Part shown: positions 37,793-47,255 of the stretch, one piece after another | Numbering within the stretch: position 1 is the stretch's first letter | How the letters are laid out: every line of letters begins with the position of its first letter | Origin: Carboxylicivirga sp964602515 | GTDB taxonomy: Bacteria > Bacteroidota > Bacteroidia > Bacteroidales > Marinilabiliaceae | Assembly: GCA_964602515.1 (NCBI GenBank) | Contig: CAZRRJ010000004.1 | Coordinates: forward strand, 273,949-337,948 | Length of the DNA stretch: 64,000 nucleotides | Direction of reading: 5' to 3' | Notes under the pieces: model-generated | Databases searched by the model: none | The model's input: the letters and a program-made list of their open reading frames with translations, nothing else | What the model was told of the DNA's origin: nothing | Program-made: the position numbers and the translations under genes

Positions 37793-39895
37793 ATGCCCAT
37801 CGAACAGAAATTTTTCAATAGAGACATTAGTTGGCTATCATTCAATCACCGCGTACTGGATGAGGCAAAAGATACTTCTCTGCCTTTATTTGAGCGATTA
37901 AAGTTTCTGGCAATCTATTCTAATAACCTGGATGAATTTTATAAGGTAAGAGTTGCAGAATATCGCAATGCTACCCAGCATCCGGAGGGCTACCCTGACA
38001 TACCCAATGCCAGGGAAACACTGGAAAAGATTAACCAGACTGTTGGTCAGTACTGGATTGAATACAGTAAAATATTTAAAGGTGAGATTCTTCCGCTGAT
38101 GGAGAAAAACAAAATAATACTACACCTTGAAAATTATCCTGAAAAACCAGAACACACACAGTTTATTAAAACATTTTTTCACCGGGAACTGATTCCTTAT
38201 TGCCAACCGGTATTATTAAACAAGGGTACACGAAGCTTTATGCGCGATAATCGTCTTTATCTGGCGGTTAAACTCTATCGAAAAAGAAAAAAACAAGACA
38301 AAAAAGGAAAAAAAAGGCGTGCCCGATATGCATTAATAAAGGTGCCCACTAACGATCACAGCCGCTTTATTAAACTTCCGGAGATAGATAACCAGCATCA
38401 TTTTATATTTTTGGATGATGCCCTTCGGTTTGGCTTACCTGAATTATTTCCGGGATATGATGTGGTTGGTAGCTGGGGGGTTAAAATAGCCCGTAATGCC
38501 GACTTAGGCATAGATGATGAATTTTGGGGTGATCTGGTTGAAAAAATACGTAAGAACCTGACACTGCGTAAGACAGGAACTCCTGCCGGGCTATATCATG
38601 ACAGGGCAATACCTGCCGATGTATTACAATTTTTAATGCATTCGTTTGATATAAAACCTATTGAACTAGTCGAAACAGGAAGCTATCAAAACTTGCATGA
38701 CTTCTTTAATTTTCCAAACCCCTTTGCTCCCAAATTACAATGGCAGGCACCAAAACCCATTAAGCCTTATCAACTCGAAAAGGCCGGCTCTATGTTTGAA
38801 GCCATCAAGCATAAAGAACGAGTATTGCATTACCCCTATCATTCATTCAATTACGTTATTCAGTTTCTTCGGGAAGCTGCTACCGATGATAAAGTAGAGG
38901 AAATAAAGGTTACCCAATATCGCGTAGCCAGTAACTCAGAGGTTGTTGGCGCATTAATTTTTGCAGCTCATAATAAGAAAAAGGTAACCGTTTTTGTTGA
39001 AGTAAAAGCACGTTTTGATGAGGCAAATAACCTGTATTTTGCCCACCAGATGGAAAAAGCCGGAATTAAAATCATTTACAGTATTCCCGGACTTAAGGTA
39101 CATGCCAAAATGGCTTTGGCTATCAGAAGGCTAAATGGAGAAAGAAAGCGCTCCTTTGCCTATTTAAGCACAGGTAATTTTAATGAGAAAACAGCCCGCC
39201 TTTATGCCGATCATGGCTATTTTACATGTAATGATGCTTATCTGGATGATATGGAAGCTTTGTTCCACTATTTAGAAGATCAAAGCTCTAAGCCCACACT
39301 TAACAAATTACTTATAACACAAATTAACTTACGTAAGGGTATAATGGATCGGATCAACAATGAAATCGACTTATCTAAACGTGGTAAAAAAGGCTATATA
39401 TTACTTAAAATGAATGGCATTCAGAATAAAAACCTAATTAGCAAATTATATGAAGCCAGCCAGGCAGGTGTAAAAGTCGATTTGATTGTAAGAGGTGTAT
39501 GTTGCCTTGTGCCCGAGCAAGAGTTCAGTAAAAATATACGTGTTGTACGCCTTGTTGACAGTTATCTTGAACATGCCCGCATTTGGGTATTTGGCAACGA
39601 TAACAATAAAGAGATGTTTTTATCTTCAGCTGATTGGTTAAACAGAAATATCAACCGACGGATTGAAATTGCCTTCCCGATGGAAAACCCGGAGTTAAAA
39701 GGCGAGATTTTGAACATTTTAGAGATGCAGTTAAATGACAATGTTAAACTGTGCCAAATAGATAAAAACTTAAATAACATTCGTCTGAAAGACAACAATC
39801 CCAAACGGCGTGCCCAACAAAAGATTTATGAATATCTTCAGCATTTGGATATGAAGTCAAAAATGAAAAACAATTCAAATACGACACTATGTTAA
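37793..39895 (+). CDS. ppk1: Polyphosphate kinase 1
   Basis: The 700-residue enzyme reversibly makes polyphosphate from ATP. The N-domain starts FFNRDISWLSFNHRVLDEA. The phospholipase-D-like catalytic halves show KVHAKMALAIRR with the autophosphorylated His, YLSTGNFNEKTARLYAD, and the second His motif YLEHARIWVFGN. FNRDISWL.FN..VL.EA is a hallmark of the family. The gene's end overlaps sixA by 7 bases, implying coordinated translation. Confidence 0.96.
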   Translation: MPIEQKFFNRDISWLSFNHRVLDEAKDTSLPLFERLKFLAIYSNNLDEFYKVRVAEYRNATQHPEGYPDIPNARETLEKINQTVGQYWIEYSKIFKGEILPLMEKNKIILHLENYPEKPEHTQFIKTFFHRELIPYCQPVLLNKGTRSFMRDNRLYLAVKLYRKRKKQDKKGKKRRARYALIKVPTNDHSRFIKLPEIDNQHHFIFLDDALRFGLPELFPGYDVVGSWGVKIARNADLGIDDEFWGDLVEKIRKNLTLRKTGTPAGLYHDRAIPADVLQFLMHSFDIKPIELVETGSYQNLHDFFNFPNPFAPKLQWQAPKPIKPYQLEKAGSMFEAIKHKERVLHYPYHSFNYVIQFLREAATDDKVEEIKVTQYRVASNSEVVGALIFAAHNKKKVTVFVEVKARFDEANNLYFAHQMEKAGIKIIYSIPGLKVHAKMALAIRRLNGERKRSFAYLSTGNFNEKTARLYADHGYFTCNDAYLDDMEALFHYLEDQSSKPTLNKLLITQINLRKGIMDRINNEIDLSKRGKKGYILLKMNGIQNKNLISKLYEASQAGVKVDLIVRGVCCLVPEQEFSKNIRVVRLVDSYLEHARIWVFGNDNNKEMFLSSADWLNRNINRRIEIAFPMENPELKGEILNILEMQLNDNVKLCQIDKNLNNIRLKDNNPKRRAQQKIYEYLQHLDMKSKMKNNSNTTLC

Positions 39896-40386
39896 CCCTT
39901 ATTTTGGTACGCCATGCCAAAACAGAGCAATTAAGCTATAATAGCACAGAATCTGATTTTGAACGAGAATTAAAACCCCGTGGCTATAAGGATACCCAAC
40001 TGATAGCTAAGGAATTTATAGAAAAGGGCATTAAACCGAATGTTATAATATCAAGTAAAGCTATCAGGGCCGATCAAACAGCAGTAGTATTAGCTAAAGA
40101 ATTGGGCATTAAGTCTATCGTTCGTGAGCAATTTATTTATGATGGCTATACAACTGCTGAGTTTATTCAATACCTGGGGCAATATTCAAATAAGGATGCG
40201 GTAATAATGGTTGTTGGACACAATCCTGAAATAGCCATGTTAGCAATAAACTTAAGTGGCAGCAACTACCTTCATTTTCCCACAACGGGAAGCGCTGCCA
40301 TTTCTTTTGATGTAGAAAACTGGAAAGACATTAATGCACGCGAAGGCCAATTGCAATGGCTAATTACTCCAAAAAAGCAAAAGTGA
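39889..40386 (+). CDS. sixA: Histidine phosphatase, SixA-like
   Basis: The 165-residue phosphoglycerate-mutase-fold phosphatase has the catalytic RHAKTE at residues 8-13 and the second His in VVGHNPEIA. SixA proteins remove phosphate from histidine phosphotransfer proteins. The overlap with ppk1 is a frequent pairing across bacteria and suggests a phosphate-related function. The symbol follows domain similarity. Confidence 0.85.
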   Translation: MLTLILVRHAKTEQLSYNSTESDFERELKPRGYKDTQLIAKEFIEKGIKPNVIISSKAIRADQTAVVLAKELGIKSIVREQFIYDGYTTAEFIQYLGQYSNKDAVIMVVGHNPEIAMLAINLSGSNYLHFPTTGSAAISFDVENWKDINAREGQLQWLITPKKQK

Positions 40387-41255
40387 CACAGCTGATAAAT
40401 GCTAAAAAAATATTAAGCGGTAATGCTTCAAATACAGATTCATGGTTTGGTACTTCTTATACCATAAATTTGTACCGGGGTTGTACACATGGATGCATTT
40501 ATTGCGACTCAAGAAGTAAATGTTACCAGATAAAGAACTTTGATAATATTGAAGTTAAACAAAATGCAATAGAACTACTCCATAAGGAATTACGATCTAA
40601 AAAGAAGCGAGGTACTATCGGATTTGGCTCAATGAATGATTGCTATATGCCACTGGAAAAAGAATACAAACTTACACGCAAAGCTCTTGAACTGGCTTTG
40701 CACCACCGTTTTCCGGTACACATCATCACCAAGGGTACACTTGTAACCCGCGATATTGATATCTTAAAACAAATTAGTAAAATATACGCAGCTGTTTCTG
40801 TTACCATAACAGCTGCCAACGATAGGCTTGGTAAAACTATTGAACCCAATGCCCCATTATCATCGGAGCGCTTTGCCGTCATCAAACAATTGAATGATGC
40901 AGGTATTTACAGCGGTATAACACTTATGCCTGTTCTGCCTTTTATAACGGATGCACCTGGTAATATTGAACAAATCGTTGCAAAGGCCAAAAAATCTGGT
41001 GCCAAATACATTACCGCTGGCTTTGGCATGACGCTGCGAGAAGGCAACAGAGAGTATTACTACAAACAATTAGATTTGCACTACCCTGAGCTTAGGCAAA
41101 AATATATTACTACTTTTGGAGAACGATACAATTGTTACAACCAGAATTACAAGCAACTACACCATCTTTTTAAGCAACTTTGCAAAAGTGCAGGCATAGC
41201 CACTAAAATGAATTTCTACTCTCCAGAACAAGACTCCCAGGCAAGCTTATTTTAA
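40356..41255 (+). CDS. Radical SAM protein, SPL (spore photoproduct lyase)-related
   Basis: This 299-residue protein has the cluster motif CTHGCIYCDSRSKCYQI (CX3CX2C) preceded by NLYRGC. It continues with GFGSMNDCYMPLEKEYKLTR and KGTLVTRDIDILKQI, matching the SplB-like group often annotated as DNA repair photolyase-like. True spore photoproduct repair is not expected in a non-sporulating lineage, so the substrate is unknown. It overlaps sixA by 31 bases and completes a three-gene cluster with ppk1. Confidence 0.85.
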   Translation: MANYSKKAKVTQLINAKKILSGNASNTDSWFGTSYTINLYRGCTHGCIYCDSRSKCYQIKNFDNIEVKQNAIELLHKELRSKKKRGTIGFGSMNDCYMPLEKEYKLTRKALELALHHRFPVHIITKGTLVTRDIDILKQISKIYAAVSVTITAANDRLGKTIEPNAPLSSERFAVIKQLNDAGIYSGITLMPVLPFITDAPGNIEQIVAKAKKSGAKYITAGFGMTLREGNREYYYKQLDLHYPELRQKYITTFGERYNCYNQNYKQLHHLFKQLCKSAGIATKMNFYSPEQDSQASLF

Positions 41256-41905
41256 TAATAATAAATTTACAATCTGTTTTGAGTATGTTACTATATATTG
41301 TAAAATCTTATATTTAGTTAGAAATGCGAAACCAAGCCAGTTATTCTTATAACTAAAGTTGTTAAATATTTTTTATCTTAATATTTATACTAAAACAATT
41401 ACTCTATATAAAACCTAATTAGCCAATAATATACCGGCACAAAAACTAAATAGCCTTAGCAATAATTACAATCGTATTAATTAGATATAATCAATTTCTT
41501 TTCATAAAAAAAATACATCCCTATCTAATTAGTGAAAAAAGGTGTCTGAACCGCCATGGTGTTACTAATTTTAAGCAAACAGAATTATAGAATAATTATA
41601 CCTTAGAAAAATGAATAAGAAGAAGCGATTTTACAACATACAATTTAAAGAAGAAAACAAAAGGAAGTATACTCCACTGATTAGATGTGCAAAAAACATC
41701 CCATAGAATTTAAACTTTCTTCTTTTCAATTGAAGAAGACGAAAAATACAGCATAAATCTTAGAAATTTATTCACTCTTTTGTTGCAACTTAAATAAAAA
41801 TGCTTGTAATGAATGGTAATGCAGATGACCAAGAGTTATTCGATTCAAATCAACATTCGGCTTCTACTTCTATAAAACCATTCTATTTGTACATTATAAA
41901 ATACA
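41256..41905. other. Intergenic region between convergent genes
   Basis: About 650 very AT-rich bases between the convergent radical SAM and mnmA genes. A 31-codon frame at 41611-41706 (MNKKKRFYNIQF...) exists, but has no family-like features. I see no tRNA or strong terminator. Confidence 0.5.
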
Positions 41906-43120
41906 TCAGGAAATAACACCAGATCCAATTAATTCATCATCATTGTACCACGCAGCAAACTGACCAGCTGTAATACCTCGTTGCAGCTTATCAAAAACAA
42001 GGAATAGCCCATTGGCACGACGATATAATATTCCCTTCTGTAATGGCTGACGATACCTAATACGTAAATTTAAACGTCTGGAATCACCAACTTCCATCTT
42101 TTGATCATCTCTTACCCAATGGATTTCATCGGGTTGTATACGCAATACCTTGCGAAACAAACCCGGATGCTGTTTACCCATACCGGCGTATACCTGATTA
42201 AAATCCACACTGGTTCCAATGATAAACAAGGGCTCTGGAAATCCACCAATATTAAGACCCTTTCGCTGGCCAATAGTGTAAAAATGTGCGCCATTATGAT
42301 CGCCTATTTTCTTTCCATATTTAGGATGAAACATATAAGGCAATGCTAAAGTCTCCAAGTTTTCATCACTTGGATTGTCAAGCTCAGCCTTTGTCCAGTC
42401 GCGTTTAAATAACTCACTATCCTGATCAATAATAAAAACCCGTCCTTTCTTAGGCTCTAATTTTTGTTGTAAAAAAACAGGTAAATCTACCTTTCCTACA
42501 AAACAGATACCTTGTGAATCCTTCTTATGAGCTGTTATTAAATTTAACTCATTAGCTATACGTCGTACTTCCGGTTTAATAATATCACCAATAGGAAATA
42601 ATGCTTTAGCCAGTTGTTTTTGATTTAACTGACATAAAAAATAACTCTGATCTTTATTATCGTCGCTACCAGCTAATAAACGGTGTACTTCTTTACCATC
42701 AATTTCAACCGTTTCCTTACGACAGTAATGCCCCGTTGCCACATAATCTGCTCCTAATCCAAGTGCTTTATCCATAAACACATCAAACTTAATCTCTCTA
42801 TTACACAGCACATCAGGGTTAGGAGTGCGTCCCCTTTCATATTCAGCAAACATATAATCGACCACACGTTTACGGTAAAAATCACTGAGGTCAACGGTGT
42901 GAAATGGAATATCTAACTTCATGGCAACAGCCTGTGCATCAAACTGGTCGTCTAACCACGGACAATCAGACTTTAATACCCCGGTTGTATCATGCCAATT
43001 CTTCATAAATAAGCCTATTACTTCGTATCCTTGCTCCTTAAGCACATACGCCGCTACACTCGAATCTACTCCTCCCGAAAGACCTATTACAACTTTCTTT
43101 TTTTGTATTGTTTCTCCCAT
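41906..43120 (-). CDS. mnmA: tRNA-specific 2-thiouridylase MnmA
   Basis: The enzyme thiolates U34 of Lys/Glu/Gln tRNAs using ATP and persulfide sulfur. The start at 43120 (MGETIQKKKVVIGLSGGVDS) gives 404 residues. The PP-loop GLSGGVDSS is present. Catalytic Cys residues lie in PDVLCNREIKF and in KKDSQGICFVGKVD, and the C-terminal barrel contains YRRANG and GITAGQFAAWYND. Length and motifs are normal. Confidence 0.95.
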   Translation of the reverse strand: MGETIQKKKVVIGLSGGVDSSVAAYVLKEQGYEVIGLFMKNWHDTTGVLKSDCPWLDDQFDAQAVAMKLDIPFHTVDLSDFYRKRVVDYMFAEYERGRTPNPDVLCNREIKFDVFMDKALGLGADYVATGHYCRKETVEIDGKEVHRLLAGSDDNKDQSYFLCQLNQKQLAKALFPIGDIIKPEVRRIANELNLITAHKKDSQGICFVGKVDLPVFLQQKLEPKKGRVFIIDQDSELFKRDWTKAELDNPSDENLETLALPYMFHPKYGKKIGDHNGAHFYTIGQRKGLNIGGFPEPLFIIGTSVDFNQVYAGMGKQHPGLFRKVLRIQPDEIHWVRDDQKMEVGDSRRLNLRIRYRQPLQKGILYRRANGLFLVFDKLQRGITAGQFAAWYNDDELIGSGVIS

Positions 43121-43269
43121 TTTACTCCAAATAGCCAACAAAAATACAGTTTTTTATCGAGTTAACGTTACTTTATCAATACACTAAAAGCCTCATGATA
43201 CTAGTGCATGTTACACATCTACATTAACTAAACAGGGAACCCCCTGCATTAAAATTTGCTTATAAAAAA

Positions 43270-43296
43270 AGCCGCTACTCATTAAGAATAACGGCT
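43270..43296 (-). terminator. Rho-independent terminator of dnaN
   Basis: AGCCG with CGGCT, extended by TTATTC pairing with GAGTAG-like bases, followed on the minus strand by a run of T residues. It is 20 bases past the dnaN stop. Confidence 0.8.
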
Positions 43297-43316
43297 AATA
43301 TACCATACTTAATACC

Positions 43317-44444
43317 TTAGACATTAATCATCATCGGCATTAATAACATCAATTCTTCTTCATTCTCTCCATTTTCAAATGGCAACAATATACCTGCACG
43401 TGACGGATCAGACAGTTCAAAAATAACATCTGTTGAATTAAGGTTATCTAAAATGTCAGCTAAGAAACCTGATTTAAAACCAATTTCCATTTCATCACCT
43501 TCATACTGGCAATTTAAACGCTCATGGGCAGAAATACTAAAATCAATATCCTGCGCTGATACAATCATTTCACCTGCTGTCATCTTTAATTTAACCAAGT
43601 TACTGGCCTGATTAGAAAAGATAGAAACACGCCCTAACGTGTTATGAAATTCACTGCGATCAATAATGACTTTATAAGGATTATCCTGTGGTATTACAGC
43701 GTTATAACTTGGGTAGTTTCCTTCAACTAAACGACAAACTAATTTGTAGTTAGGTAACGTGAAGAAAGCATTTTTATCATCGAATTCAATTGCAACTTCA
43801 CCTGACTCTTTGGGTAACACATTCTTTAATAAACTAGCCGGTTTTTTTGGTAGAATAAACGATCCCGAGAATTCTGTTTTAGCATCTAAACGACGGTAAC
43901 GCACAAGTTTATGAGAATCAGACGCAACAAAGGTCATATTCTCAGGCGACAACTCAATCAATATCCCGTTCATAACTGGACGAAGCTCATCATCAGCAGT
44001 TGCAAAAAGTGTTTTATTGATACCAACTTCCAGCAAACCAACTTCAACCTGTAATTTTGAACTCTTGTCGGCATCCAGATTTGGTAGCTCAGGAAAATCT
44101 TCGCCATTTTGTCCAACAATACTAAACTTACCTTTTTCTGTAATGATATTTACACCAAACGACTCCATATTAATGTCGAAATTCAGCGGCTGCTCAGGAA
44201 ATTTTTTAAGTGTTTCCAGTAATATGCGCGAAGGTAAGGCAATAGTACCTTCACCATCTGAATTATCTAACTCCAACGAAGTTACCATCGTTACCTCAAG
44301 GTCTGAAGCTGTTAATACAAGTTTGTTCTCTTTGAGGTCGAATAAAAAATTATCTAGAATAGGCAATGTACTTTTATTACTTATCACACGACTGATAGCC
44401 TGTAAGTGTGACAGCAATTCTGTACTGGAAACTACAAATTTCAT
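43317..44444 (-). CDS. dnaN: DNA polymerase III beta sliding clamp
   Basis: The 375-residue ring protein tethers the replicative polymerase. The start MKFVVSSTELLSHLQAISRVI and the domain pattern SKSTLPILDNFLF, VASDSHKLVRYRR, and the C-terminal LLMPMMINV (where the family ends with MPM/MPMR..) are diagnostic. It is a single gene, not beside dnaA here, as is common in Bacteroidota. A 12-bp stem lies in its leader. Confidence 0.96.
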   Translation of the reverse strand: MKFVVSSTELLSHLQAISRVISNKSTLPILDNFLFDLKENKLVLTASDLEVTMVTSLELDNSDGEGTIALPSRILLETLKKFPEQPLNFDINMESFGVNIITEKGKFSIVGQNGEDFPELPNLDADKSSKLQVEVGLLEVGINKTLFATADDELRPVMNGILIELSPENMTFVASDSHKLVRYRRLDAKTEFSGSFILPKKPASLLKNVLPKESGEVAIEFDDKNAFFTLPNYKLVCRLVEGNYPSYNAVIPQDNPYKVIIDRSEFHNTLGRVSIFSNQASNLVKLKMTAGEMIVSAQDIDFSISAHERLNCQYEGDEMEIGFKSGFLADILDNLNSTDVIFELSDPSRAGILLPFENGENEEELMLLMPMMINV

Positions 44445-44487
44445 ATGCTTAAATTTTACTTATCAATGGACACATGCAACCTTTCAG

Positions 44488-44540
44488 GTAAATTTTAATC
44501 CCTCCCAATAGTCATCGGGATAGCATTAATTAAAATTTAC
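44488..44540 (-). promoter_or_regulatory. Long hairpin in the dnaN leader
   Basis: GTAAATTTTAAT (44488-44499) pairs perfectly with ATTAAAATTTAC (44529-44540), with a smaller CCC/GGG pairing in the loop. It lies 44 bases upstream of the dnaN ATG. It could be an operator or leader-RNA structure; function is inferred. The rest of the 333-base gap to gldG shows nothing else. Confidence 0.45.
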
Positions 44541-44777
44541 TACGTTCGTTTCATATGTTATTAGTTTTTATCAAATATATCAAAAAAACAGATATTTACG
44601 AGGTTTATCTATTCTAATAGTAAACGGGATGCATTCCCAAGCCGAAAGATACAAAAAATAGCTACTCACCAAAAAGTACTACAGCGCAATTTTTCAAGAG
44701 TTATTAACAACTTTAAAAATTTGCTTCTTACTTAATATCTGCTCCAATAAAGCTATCTGCATTATATCAAAAGTTTA

Positions 44778-46484
44778 CTAACTCTTAACTCCTTTACCAA
44801 ATCTTCGGTATCGTAAAAAGATAAATAAACCACTGCCTGCTATGACTAAAACAATTGGTAATATAACATTTAACCACTTCCAGAAGGCTGTTCCAGCCGA
44901 TAACTGTTGCCTGTCGAGCAAGCGTAATGTCAGGTAACGACCTCTTAATTGCATCCATCCATCTTCATCACACAAGTAATTAACAGCATTCACAATAAAG
45001 TCTTTATTGCCATACACCTGCTTTGAGCCTTCATCATATCCCAATGGCATTACTTGCGGATTACTAGCCTTAAAACGCACATCGTTGCGTATAATATCCC
45101 CATCTGCTACCACTATCATACGTGTTGGCACACTGTTTTCTTTTATTTTGATTAATGGGTTCAAGCCTTTAGGAGGCCGACGGTTAGTAAACACCGATGA
45201 AAAAATACCTTCCTGAATAACAGCAACCTTCTGGTAAGAAGCAGAAAATTCACTTTGTTGTAGTTGTTTATTAACCTCTCTCATACTAATAAAAACAGGC
45301 GTACTGTTCACCTTTGTATACTGCGATGTACGCAATAATACCTGGCGTTTTAACTGCAAATCATTTCCTACAGTATCGATAGTACCTACAAAACTACCAC
45401 GCACCAAATTTATATTACGTGTTACCGGATGATTTTGTGCCGCCGCCAATAATGGACTATACAGCCATGGTACCGGCACTAACTGAGGCTGCCCTTGTGG
45501 TTGGGCATTCATTAAAATACGTCCTGCCTGAATATCTTCAACAACAACAGGATTAACACGAACACCGTACTTAAACAACTGATCATCCAGATTTATATCA
45601 TTATACAAACCTATTGTTTGTGGTGTTATTCGCAAACTATCCAGAGTTATATTTACAGCATCTATAAGATACAGTAAACGCCCTCCATTCATTAAATACT
45701 GATCCAGTACAAACTTATCTTTCTCTGAAAACCTCTTTGATGGTTTAGCAATAATAACAGCTTTATAAGGTGCCAAAATATTCGGATCTGTTCCTATTCT
45801 CCCCCTATCAACCTGGTAATAAGATGATAAAGCATCGGTTACCTCAATTACATCCATCTCATCCAATTCTCCATGTCCCTCAAGAAAAGCAATCTTTGGT
45901 TTTTCATTGATTATCAACTTCCTAAAAGCATTGGTTAGCTTATATTCTAATCCTTCTATGGATATATTCAGGTTCTCTGCCCCACTTCTGGATGGCAAAT
46001 TATCAAGCAGGTTCACCCCAACTAATTTATCATTAAAATACACTACTGCATATGGAAAAACGTAGGATTGTATTTTACGTCCGTCTTCAGTACTCTCGAA
46101 TACAGTTTGAGGTTCAAACCCAAACTTTTCAAGCTCCCCAAGCAAATGCTTCTTTTCTTTTGCATTTCCTTTATCTGGATTGATAAATTCAAATTGCATG
46201 TTTCTACCGCCTTCTGCCTTAAACTCTTCAAGCATTTCACGCGTAGCATTCGCCAATCGTCTGAAACCGGAATTTAATTCTCCATCGAGATAAACTTTAA
46301 TATACAAATCCGATGGTAAATCCTGTAAAAATTGTCTGGATGCTTCTGTTAAGGTATATCGTTTTTCACTTGTTAAGTCAAGCCGAAAAAACACTTGCCT
46401 GCTAAACCAGCTTATGGCGATCAGCCCACCAATTACAACACCTATCCTCACCAGTTTATTGGGATGTTTTATTCCGATACTCAT
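44778..46484 (-). CDS. gldG: Gliding-motility ABC transporter component GldG
   Basis: The 568-residue protein has an N-terminal membrane helix (about 14-32) and a C-terminal helix (about 535-555) around a periplasmic ABC-type_uncharacterised domain. Typical blocks are FFRLDLTSEKRYTLTEASRQFL, ISIEGLEYKLTNAFRKL, KPKIAFLEGHGELDEMDV and LVIDQYLMNGGRLLYLID-like text. GldG works with GldF and the ATPase GldA in the Bacteroidota gliding/ABC system. No gldA is in the window. It follows gldF by 18 bases. Confidence 0.93.
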   Translation of the reverse strand: MSIGIKHPNKLVRIGVVIGGLIAISWFSRQVFFRLDLTSEKRYTLTEASRQFLQDLPSDLYIKVYLDGELNSGFRRLANATREMLEEFKAEGGRNMQFEFINPDKGNAKEKKHLLGELEKFGFEPQTVFESTEDGRKIQSYVFPYAVVYFNDKLVGVNLLDNLPSRSGAENLNISIEGLEYKLTNAFRKLIINEKPKIAFLEGHGELDEMDVIEVTDALSSYYQVDRGRIGTDPNILAPYKAVIIAKPSKRFSEKDKFVLDQYLMNGGRLLYLIDAVNITLDSLRITPQTIGLYNDINLDDQLFKYGVRVNPVVVEDIQAGRILMNAQPQGQPQLVPVPWLYSPLLAAAQNHPVTRNINLVRGSFVGTIDTVGNDLQLKRQVLLRTSQYTKVNSTPVFISMREVNKQLQQSEFSASYQKVAVIQEGIFSSVFTNRRPPKGLNPLIKIKENSVPTRMIVVADGDIIRNDVRFKASNPQVMPLGYDEGSKQVYGNKDFIVNAVNYLCDEDGWMQLRGRYLTLRLLDRQQLSAGTAFWKWLNVILPIVLVIAGSGLFIFLRYRRFGKGVKS

Positions 46485-46502
46485 AGTTTTACAGTTATTG
46501 AA

Positions 46503-47234
46503 TTAGCGTTTATATCGTAACAACGACATCTTAGTAAGAAATAAGAAAAGATACACCAGGCCACAAAGGTGAATAATATCACGAGAATCAATCACTCCAC
46601 GGCTAAGAGAACGATAATGGCTATCAATACCGATGTAAGTTATTAAATCCTGCCATCGGCTCAAACTCTGTAATTCGCTTAAAGAATCAAAACCTGAATA
46701 GAGCATAAACGACAGTAACACTGCAATTACAAAGGATACAATCTGATTATCAGTAACTGAAGAGGCAAATACACCAATAGCCACATATACTGCTGCCAGA
46801 AAGAACAAACCAATATAAGATCCCCAGGTTGCTCCCATATCCATATTACCGGTTGGATTACCCAATTGGTAAACGGTATAGACATAAAGTAAGGTTGGCA
46901 ACAAGCTGATAAGTACAACAGCAAATCCGGCCATGAACTTCCCCAATACAATCTGCATTTCAGAAATTGGCCTTGTCAGTAACACATCTAATGTCCCAAC
47001 CTTTTTTTCATCAGCAAAAAGGCGCATTGTTACTGCAGGCACAAGAAATAAATACACCCAGGGCGCAATATAAAACAACGATTCTAATGATGCATATCCT
47101 CCAAATAGAATATTTAAATCATTGGGAATAATCCATAAAAACAAACCTGTAAGCAATAGAAAAACGGATACGACCAGAGCACCTGTTACGGAACTAAAAA
47201 AAGATGCTAACTCTCTTTTGAAAATGGCAATCAT
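46503..47234 (-). CDS. gldF: Gliding-motility ABC transporter permease GldF
   Basis: The 243-residue ABC-2-type permease has six predicted helices. It begins IAIFKRELASFFSSVTGALVV and contains PAVTMRLFADEKKVGTLDVLLTRPISEMQIVLGKF, the conserved cytoplasmic loop of the family. The gene sits between lpxB and gldG in one minus-strand unit and is expected to act in the inner membrane with GldG. Confidence 0.93.
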   Translation of the reverse strand: MIAIFKRELASFFSSVTGALVVSVFLLLTGLFLWIIPNDLNILFGGYASLESLFYIAPWVYLFLVPAVTMRLFADEKKVGTLDVLLTRPISEMQIVLGKFMAGFAVVLISLLPTLLYVYTVYQLGNPTGNMDMGATWGSYIGLFFLAAVYVAIGVFASSVTDNQIVSFVIAVLLSFMLYSGFDSLSELQSLSRWQDLITYIGIDSHYRSLSRGVIDSRDIIHLCGLVYLFLFLTKMSLLRYKR

Positions 47235-47255
47235 CTGCTTATTGTATATTATTTT

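Noticed and set aside
41611..41706. 31-codon frame between the SPL-like gene and mnmA
   Set aside because: No family-like text, coupling or conserved context; expected by chance in an AT-rich gap.
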